Source: Halalkalicoccus sp. CGA53
GTDB lineage: Archaea > Halobacteriota > Halobacteria > Halobacteriales > Halalkalicoccaceae
Direction of reading: 5' to 3'
Assembly: GCF_036429475.1 (NCBI RefSeq)
Contig: NZ_CP144125.1
Coordinates: forward strand, 3,489,521-3,553,520
DNA: 64,000 nucleotides
Shown: positions 63,850 through 64,000 of the stretch, one piece after another
Numbering within the stretch: position 1 is the first letter of the stretch
Layout: every line of letters begins with the position of its first letter
The notes under the pieces: model-generated
Databases searched by the model: none
What the model was told of the DNA's origin: nothing
The model's input: the letters and a program-made list of their open reading frames with translations, nothing else
Translations under genes and position numbers: made by a program

Positions 63850-64000
63850 TCAGTCGCGCTCGCCCATGAGACGACCCTCCGGGTCGAGCTCCTCGCGGAG
63901 CAGCCGGAGCTCCTCCTCGTCGGGGGTCGGCGTCTCCGAGAGCTCGTCGGCGAACGCGAGGTCCCACCCGGTGTTCTCCTGGACCTCCCTCCGTTCGACG
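63850..64000 (-). CDS. Probable CoA-transferase beta subunit, C-terminal part
   Basis: The gene enters from the right edge and ends with TGA (complement of 63850-63852). The last 49 residues include 'REVQENTGWDLAFADELSETPTPDEEELRLLREELDPEG' (in parts). The pattern 'v.e.TGw.l..a.d...tp.PteeELrlLReelDP.G' is common at the C-terminus of glutaconate/3-oxoacid CoA-transferase beta-like subunits (GctB/IpdB type). I am reasonably but not fully sure, because only the end is seen. If correct, the operon has both a class I and a class III CoA-transferase. The neighbour downstream is the class III enzyme. Confidence 0.5.
   Translation of the reverse strand, partial: VERREVQENTGWDLAFADELSETPTPDEEELRLLREELDPEGRLMGERD

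Overview
The window comes from a haloarchaeon (class Halobacteria). The evidence is the high GC content, the Asp/Glu-rich proteins with few lysines, the Tat-type (RR) lipoprotein signals followed by acidic or Thr-rich linkers, the abundant GTG starts with 4-bp GTGA/ATGA overlaps, and TATA-like boxes about 25-30 bp upstream of many start codons (leaderless or short-leader transcription). I see no rRNA, no convincing tRNA, no CRISPR array and no intact transposase gene.

Layout. (a) 1-4.6 kb is visibly AT-richer and gene-poor. It holds the end of a VOC/glyoxalase-fold protein, a small membrane protein, an APC-type amino-acid permease, a Tat-exported M14 metallocarboxypeptidase and a possible FIMAH-like remnant. 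(b) 4.7-28.3 kb is a surface-polysaccharide locus. It has two GT4, two GT2 and one GT61 glycosyltransferases, three O-antigen ligase/polymerase-like membrane proteins, one ABC exporter as candidate flippase, a sulfatase-fold enzyme with Thr in place of the formylglycine Cys, a QueC-like PP-loop ATPase, a Gfo/Idh/MocA oxidoreductase, a NodB-type deacetylase, and a coupled pair made of a LicC-like nucleotidyltransferase and a CDP-glycerol glycerophosphotransferase (TagF-like) homologue. It also has three paralogues with a ParB/sulfiredoxin-like 'GHHR' box, one of them frameshifted. An SDR reductase plus a winged-helix protein sit near its left end. (c) 28.3-33 kb is an envelope/redox patch: an acidic lipoprotein, a membrane protein interrupted by an in-frame stop, two divergent DsbA-like lipoproteins (one CxxC, one CxxT) and a small membrane protein.

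(d) 33-64 kb is a long catabolic region. A TAXI-type TRAP transporter (binding protein plus fused permease) is followed by an SDR, an RraA/HMG-aldolase-like protein, a D-2-hydroxyacid dehydrogenase, a split AtuA pair, a thiolase-fold protein coupled to a DUF35 zinc-ribbon protein, a ThDP-dependent lyase, a class III CoA-transferase, two enolase-superfamily enzymes of different subgroups, a LarA-like (nickel-pincer) protein and an IclR regulator. Next come beta-oxidation genes: three acyl-CoA dehydrogenases, an enoyl-CoA hydratase, a 3-hydroxyacyl-CoA dehydrogenase, an acyl-CoA synthetase and a second class III CoA-transferase. A PadR regulator, a zinc alcohol dehydrogenase, a cyclase-family hydrolase, an SDR, an FAD oxidoreductase and the C-terminus of a probable CoA-transferase beta subunit complete the window.

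How the genes may work together (inference). Region (b) could make, modify, flip and polymerise a surface glycan, possibly with a phosphodiester-linked component fed by a CDP-activated alcohol. Region (d) could import an organic acid by TRAP, then dehydrate, epimerise or cleave it, and pass CoA thioesters through a beta-oxidation-like module. A roughly 80-bp palindromic repeat occurs twice in region (d), each time directly against the stop codon of a minus-strand gene, and a candidate IclR operator overlaps the iclR promoter.
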